Shown: in pieces, positions 60,324 to 64,000 of the stretch
How the letters are laid out: each line of letters begins with the position of its first letter
How positions within the stretch are numbered: the first letter of the stretch is position 1
Assembly (NCBI RefSeq): GCF_002101775.1
Contig: NZ_LQPI01000090.1
Coordinates: 1 to 64,000 of the forward strand
Length of the DNA stretch: 64,000 bases
Direction: 5' to 3'
From: Mycolicibacter nonchromogenicus
Lineage (GTDB): Bacteria; Actinomycetota; Actinomycetes; Mycobacteriales; Mycobacteriaceae
The notes under the pieces: generated by a model
What the model saw: the letters and a program-made list of their open reading frames with translations, nothing else
Databases searched by the model: none
What the model was told of the DNA's origin: nothing
Position numbers and translations under genes: made by a program

Positions 60324-63300
60324 TTATCCGGTCGCCCCCGCGGTGCCCGCGCCGCCGGCGCCGCCCGTACCACCGGTCCGGCTGCCGGTACCCGACGGGT
60401 TACCACCCGCGTTGCCCGGGTTGCCGGGCGCCGCAACGTTGCCGCCACCGCTGGTACCGCCCTGTCCGCCAGTACCACCGTCGCCGCCCTTGCCGCCGGT
60501 GTAGTTGGTGCTGGAGCCAGTGGCCGGACCGCCGTTGCCGCCGGTGCCGCCCTTGCCGCCCGCGCCGCCGGCCCCGTTGGCGCCGTTGGAGCCCACAGCG
60601 CCCGCCGCGCCGGTGCCGTTCAGCAGGGCGCCGGCCGCTCCACCGAGACCACCGGTGCCACCGCTACCACCGTTACCGCCGTTACCGCCCTTGCCGCCGT
60701 CGCCGCCGGCAACCGATGCGCTGTTACCCGTGGCACCGGTGCCACCCTTACCGCCCGCGCCACCGGCCGAACCGCTCGCACCGACACCGCCGTTACCGCC
60801 GGATCCGGCGTTGCCCGAGTTGGTGCCGCTGGCGCCACCGGCACCACCCGCACCGCCGGCACCGCCGTTCTTGCCGTCGCCACCGTTACCGCCGTCGGTT
60901 CCGGGAAGACCGGAGTTGGCCGCCGGCCGGGTGCCGGTGGAACCGGCCGTGCCGGTGGCCTGGCCGGCGCCGCCGTTACCGCCGTTACCGCCCTTGCCGC
61001 CGTTGCCGTCGAGCAGGGCGTAGCCGCCGGCACCGCCGGCGCCACCGTTCTGGCCGTGGTTGTTGGCGTTGCCGGTGGCACCGTTGGCGCCGTTACCGCC
61101 GTTACCGCCGTTACCCGCCGTGCCGGCCGCACCGTTCGCGCCGCTGCCGGCCTGGACGGTGTGGTCGCCGTTCCAGCCACCGGTGCCGCCGATACCGATC
61201 GCGCCCGCGTTGCTGAGGCTGTTACCGCCGTTACCACCGGAGCCCGCAGTCGTGCCGTTACCCACGGTGAGCGTGGCGCCGTTGCCGCCGTTGCCGCCGT
61301 TACCGGCGTTACCGGCGTTACCGCCGGCTGCGCCGATGCCGCCGACACCGTTGGCACCCGCTGCACCGTTGGTGGCGGTGCCACCGAGGCCACCGTTACC
61401 GCCGTTACCGCCCTTACCGCCGTCGCCGCCGTCTTCGGTGGCGTCACCACCGTCGCCGCCGTTGGCACCGGTGCCCGCGGCGGCGTTGGCGCCATTGGTG
61501 CCGTGGGCGGCGTTGCCGCCGTTGCCACCCTTGCCGCCGGCTCCACCGGAACCGCCCGCACCGCCGTTACCGGCGGTCAGGCCGCCCTTGCCGCCGGCAC
61601 CGCCGTTACCGCCGTGGCCACCGTCAACACCGTTGGAACCGGCACCGGAGCCCAGCGTGGTGCCATTGGTGCCCACTGCCCCGGAGCCGCCGTTACCACC
61701 GGAGCCACCGTTGCCCACCAGGCCACCGGCGCCACCGGCGCCGCCGTCACCACCGGACTGGGCGATGCCGCTGCCGAGGACCACGCCGTTGCCGCCGTTG
61801 CCGCCGTTACCACCGTTACCGGTGGCCGCGCTGCCCGCCGCACCGAACGCACCGCCGGCCGCGATCTGGCCGTTGGCGCCGACGCCGCCCTTACCACCTG
61901 CCGCGCCGACACCGGCGTAGCCACCGCGACCACCGGCGCCACCGTCACCGGCGACGTTGTTCAGGCCGCCACCGGCACCGTTGCCGCCGTTACCGCCGCG
62001 TCCGGCGTCACCGCCGGCACCACCGTCACCGCCCTTGCCGCCGACACCTGCAGCGCCCTGGGTCCCGTTGGTGGCGGTGCCACCGAGAGCACCGGCACCA
62101 CCGTTGCCGCCGACGCCACCGTTACCGCTGAGACCCGCGTCGGTGCCGTCGCCACCGTTGAGGCCGCTGTTCGCAGCCGCGTGCGCACCGTCGGTGCCGT
62201 TGGCCACGCCACCGACACCACCGGCACCACCGTTGCCGCCGCGACCACCGGCGCCGCCGTTACCGAGGATGGTGCCGCCGGCGCCACCGACGCCACCGTT
62301 ACCGCCGAGGCCACCGGCCTTGCCGTCGGTGCCGTTGCCGGCGAGGTCGATGGTCCCGCTGGCACCGGTCGCACCGGCTCCACCGTTACCACCGGCGCCA
62401 CCGTTACCGATGATTCCGGCCGCGCCACCGATGCCACCGTTACCACCGGTCTGCGACGAGCCGTCGCCGAGAACCTGACCGGCGCCACCGTGGCCACCGT
62501 TGCCACCGCCGCCCGCGGCACCGTCGAGACCGGCGTCCGCCTGACCGAACAGGCCGAAGCCACCCGCACCGCCGAGGCCGGCGGCACCGAGACGGTCGCC
62601 ACCCTTACCGCCGTTACCGCCGTTGCCGGCCACGCCGTTGGCGCCGCCGCCACTGCCGATGCCACCGTTGCCGCCGTTGCCCGCGTTGCCCGCGGCGCCA
62701 CCGTTACCACCGACGCCCGCGTTGCCGGCCACGGCGTTACCGCCCAGGCCGCCGTCGGCACCGCTGGCCGAGTTGCCCGCGTTGCCGCCGTTACCGCCGT
62801 TGCCGCCGCCGACACCTGCGGCACCGTTACCACCGTTGCCGCCGTTACCACCGCGACCACCGTTGCCGCCCGCGCCACCGTCACCGGCAAGGGAACCACC
62901 GACACCGCCGTTGCCGCCCTTACCGCCAGCAGCGGCATTCCCGCCGTTGGTGCCGTTGCCGTCACCGCCGGTGACCCCGGCCGCGCCGTCCGCGCCGGCA
63001 CCACCGTTACCGCCCGCGCCGCCGTTACCGACGTTGCCACCGGCGCCGCCGTTACCGCCCTTGCCGCCGATCTGGCCGCTGCCGAGCGCGCCGTCGCCAC
63101 CGTTACCGCCGGCGCCGCCGTTGCCGCCATGGGCCGCATCCGCACCGTCGACACCGTCGGCGCGCTGAGTGCCGTCGGCGTTGAAGCCGCCGATACCGCC
63201 GAGGCCGGCCACACCGATGTCACCACCGGCGCCACCGTTACCACCGGTTCCCGCGATCGGGTTGACACCGCCGCCGGCACCGTGGCCACCCCGGCCACCG

Positions 63301-64000
63301 TCGGCGCCGGTTCCGGCATTACCGCCGTTGCCACCGATCGAGCCCAGGCCGTTGAGGCCGGCGACACCGTTGGTGGCGGCGCCACCCTTGCCGCCGTTTC
63401 CGCCGTTACCGCCGTTACCGCCGTAACCGCCGTTGCCGCCGGCGCTGCCGTTGCCACCGACACCTCCGGTGCCGGCCACCGCGTCCTGGCCCGCCTTGCC
63501 GAGCGCGCCGTTACCGCCGTTGCCGCCGGTTCCTGCCACGCCGGCGCCACCACCGGCACCGCCGTTGCCCGAGATCCAGCCACCGGCGCCACCGGCACCA
63601 CCGTCACCGGCGTCGCCACCGTGCTGACCGTTGGCTCCGTGGATGTTGCCGAGCGCGTTGCCGTTGGCTCCGTTGCCGCCGATGCTGCCCGAACCACCGG
63701 CACCACCCGCGCCACCGTTACCGATGGCTCCGGCGTTACCGCCCGCGCCACCGGCGCCACCGGCCTGCGGAACACCACTGCCCAGGATGATCCCGTTGCC
63801 GCCGCGACCACCGTTACCGCCGTTGCCGCCGGTACCGATGCCGCCGTTGCCGCCGTTAACGGCCTGAGCGCCGTCGCCGCTCAGACCACCCTTGCCGCCG
63901 AGGCCGAAGTCGCCGCGGTCACCGCCGTCGCCACCGTTACCGCCCTTGCCGGCGACGGTGTTCAGGCCGCCACCGGCGCCGTTCGCGCCGTCGCCACCGT
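60324..64000 (-). CDS. Second giant PGRS-repeat protein, C-terminal part (5' end outside window)
   Basis: The frame ending at 60324 stays open on the minus strand to the window edge, giving at least 1225 residues. Composition and modules match PGRS gene 1 (GGWNGDHTVQAGSGANG, NGVVLGSGIAQSGG, DGNGTNG), and supra-module spacing is again about 600-690 nt. The C-terminus ends ...GGTGGAGTAGATG-like without a distinct domain. Its N-terminus is not visible, so a PE domain or signal peptide cannot be judged. Tandem position suggests origin by duplication. Confidence 0.88.
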   Translation of the reverse strand, partial: GGDGANGAGGGLNTVAGKGGNGGDGGDRGDFGLGGKGGLSGDGAQAVNGGNGGIGTGGNGGNGGRGGNGIILGSGVPQAGGAGGAGGNAGAIGNGGAGGAGGSGSIGGNGANGNALGNIHGANGQHGGDAGDGGAGGAGGWISGNGGAGGGAGVAGTGGNGGNGALGKAGQDAVAGTGGVGGNGSAGGNGGYGGNGGNGGNGGKGGAATNGVAGLNGLGSIGGNGGNAGTGADGGRGGHGAGGGVNPIAGTGGNGGAGGDIGVAGLGGIGGFNADGTQRADGVDGADAAHGGNGGAGGNGGDGALGSGQIGGKGGNGGAGGNVGNGGAGGNGGAGADGAAGVTGGDGNGTNGGNAAAGGKGGNGGVGGSLAGDGGAGGNGGRGGNGGNGGNGAAGVGGGNGGNGGNAGNSASGADGGLGGNAVAGNAGVGGNGGAAGNAGNGGNGGIGSGGGANGVAGNGGNGGKGGDRLGAAGLGGAGGFGLFGQADAGLDGAAGGGGNGGHGGAGQVLGDGSSQTGGNGGIGGAAGIIGNGGAGGNGGAGATGASGTIDLAGNGTDGKAGGLGGNGGVGGAGGTILGNGGAGGRGGNGGAGGVGGVANGTDGAHAAANSGLNGGDGTDAGLSGNGGVGGNGGAGALGGTATNGTQGAAGVGGKGGDGGAGGDAGRGGNGGNGAGGGLNNVAGDGGAGGRGGYAGVGAAGGKGGVGANGQIAAGGAFGAAGSAATGNGGNGGNGGNGVVLGSGIAQSGGDGGAGGAGGLVGNGGSGGNGGSGAVGTNGTTLGSGAGSNGVDGGHGGNGGAGGKGGLTAGNGGAGGSGGAGGKGGNGGNAAHGTNGANAAAGTGANGGDGGDATEDGGDGGKGGNGGNGGLGGTATNGAAGANGVGGIGAAGGNAGNAGNGGNGGNGATLTVGNGTTAGSGGNGGNSLSNAGAIGIGGTGGWNGDHTVQAGSGANGAAGTAGNGGNGGNGANGATGNANNHGQNGGAGGAGGYALLDGNGGKGGNGGNGGAGQATGTAGSTGTRPAANSGLPGTDGGNGGDGKNGGAGGAGGAGGASGTNSGNAGSGGNGGVGASGSAGGAGGKGGTGATGNSASVAGGDGGKGGNGGNGGSGGTGGLGGAAGALLNGTGAAGAVGSNGANGAGGAGGKGGTGGNGGPATGSSTNYTGGKGGDGGTGGQGGTSGGGNVAAPGNPGNAGGNPSGTGSRTGGTGGAGGAGTAGATG

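Noticed and set aside
51111..64000. CRISPR-like repeat array
   Set aside because: The repeats are in-frame coding triplets of variable length with no constant spacer/repeat pattern and no cas genes.

Overview
The window is about 64 kb of a high-GC actinobacterial chromosome, and the gene content identifies it as a mycobacterium. It carries two MmpL transporters, an MmpS protein, a wax ester synthase/DGAT, a fatty acyl-AMP ligase, LigC with its Prim-Pol partner, TcrXY, LipE, an Eis-family protein and very large PGRS proteins. Many genes appear to be leaderless, with a TANNNT -10 box 6-7 nt before the start codon. From memory of M. tuberculosis gene order, most of 1-50 kb follows the Rv3717-Rv3777 segment (dnaX, aspartate aminotransferase, ffs, tRNA-Ser, Prim-PolC/ligC, tgs2, tadA, tyrA, Rv3762c, tcrXY, hisC2, echA21, lipE, Rv3777), with insertions and local rearrangements. 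I see no insertion sequence, prophage or CRISPR array. The exact species cannot be read from the sequence. PGRS proteins without a PE domain suggest a non-tuberculous species.

Layout. 1-3.6 kb (minus strand): the 5' part of dnaX, a secreted CHAP-type protein, aspartate aminotransferase and the SRP RNA. 3.7-6.0 kb: tRNA-Ser(GGA), a membrane protein and a DUF4226-like protein. 6.0-11.4 kb: two secreted proteins, then an mmpS-mmpL pair divergent from a TetR gene with a perfect palindromic operator. 11.4-16.4 kb: a 400-bp regulatory gap, then a same-strand DMT transporter, MmpL and Eis-like acetyltransferase. 16.4-18.5 kb: Prim-PolC and LigC. 18.6-26.8 kb: haloalkane dehalogenase divergent from a DUF302 gene across a CsoR-like operator, a 44-residue Cys-rich protein, FAAL, NUDIX, WS/DGAT, Ami1-like amidase, a lipoprotein metallopeptidase and a DUF4333 protein with an apparent frameshift.

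26.9-38.1 kb: tRNA-Ser(CGA), tadA and its partner, tyrA, a glycolipid-binding-like protein, a LapA-like protein, a histidine phosphatase, an alkyl sulfatase, two small ORFs, tcrY/tcrX, a SnoaL-like protein, an APH-like phosphotransferase and an M20 amidohydrolase. 38.1-41.5 kb: the most unusual locus, a small HTH regulator followed by four tandem paralogous membrane proteins of about seven helices each, with its own promoter and terminator. 41.5-51.0 kb: tRNA-Arg, tRNA-Ser(GCT), hisC2/pat, SRPBCC and GXWXG/DUF4334 proteins, TerC, a TIGR03086 protein, echA21, an SMR pump, TesB, LipE, tRNA-Ser(TGA), a quinone oxidoreductase and an MbtK-like acetyltransferase behind a 15-residue leader peptide. 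51.1-64 kb: two giant PGRS genes on the minus strand, the second running off the window.

How the parts work together. Housekeeping genes (DnaX, SRP RNA, serine tRNAs, TadA, TyrA, HisC2) are interspersed with cell-envelope lipid functions (MmpS/MmpL, FAAL, WS/DGAT), wall remodelling (amidase, CHAP protein), stress and repair (LigC/Prim-Pol, TcrXY) and detoxification (dehalogenase, sulfatase, SMR, Eis). The 7-TM array and the modular PGRS genes show the clearest signs of recent duplication.
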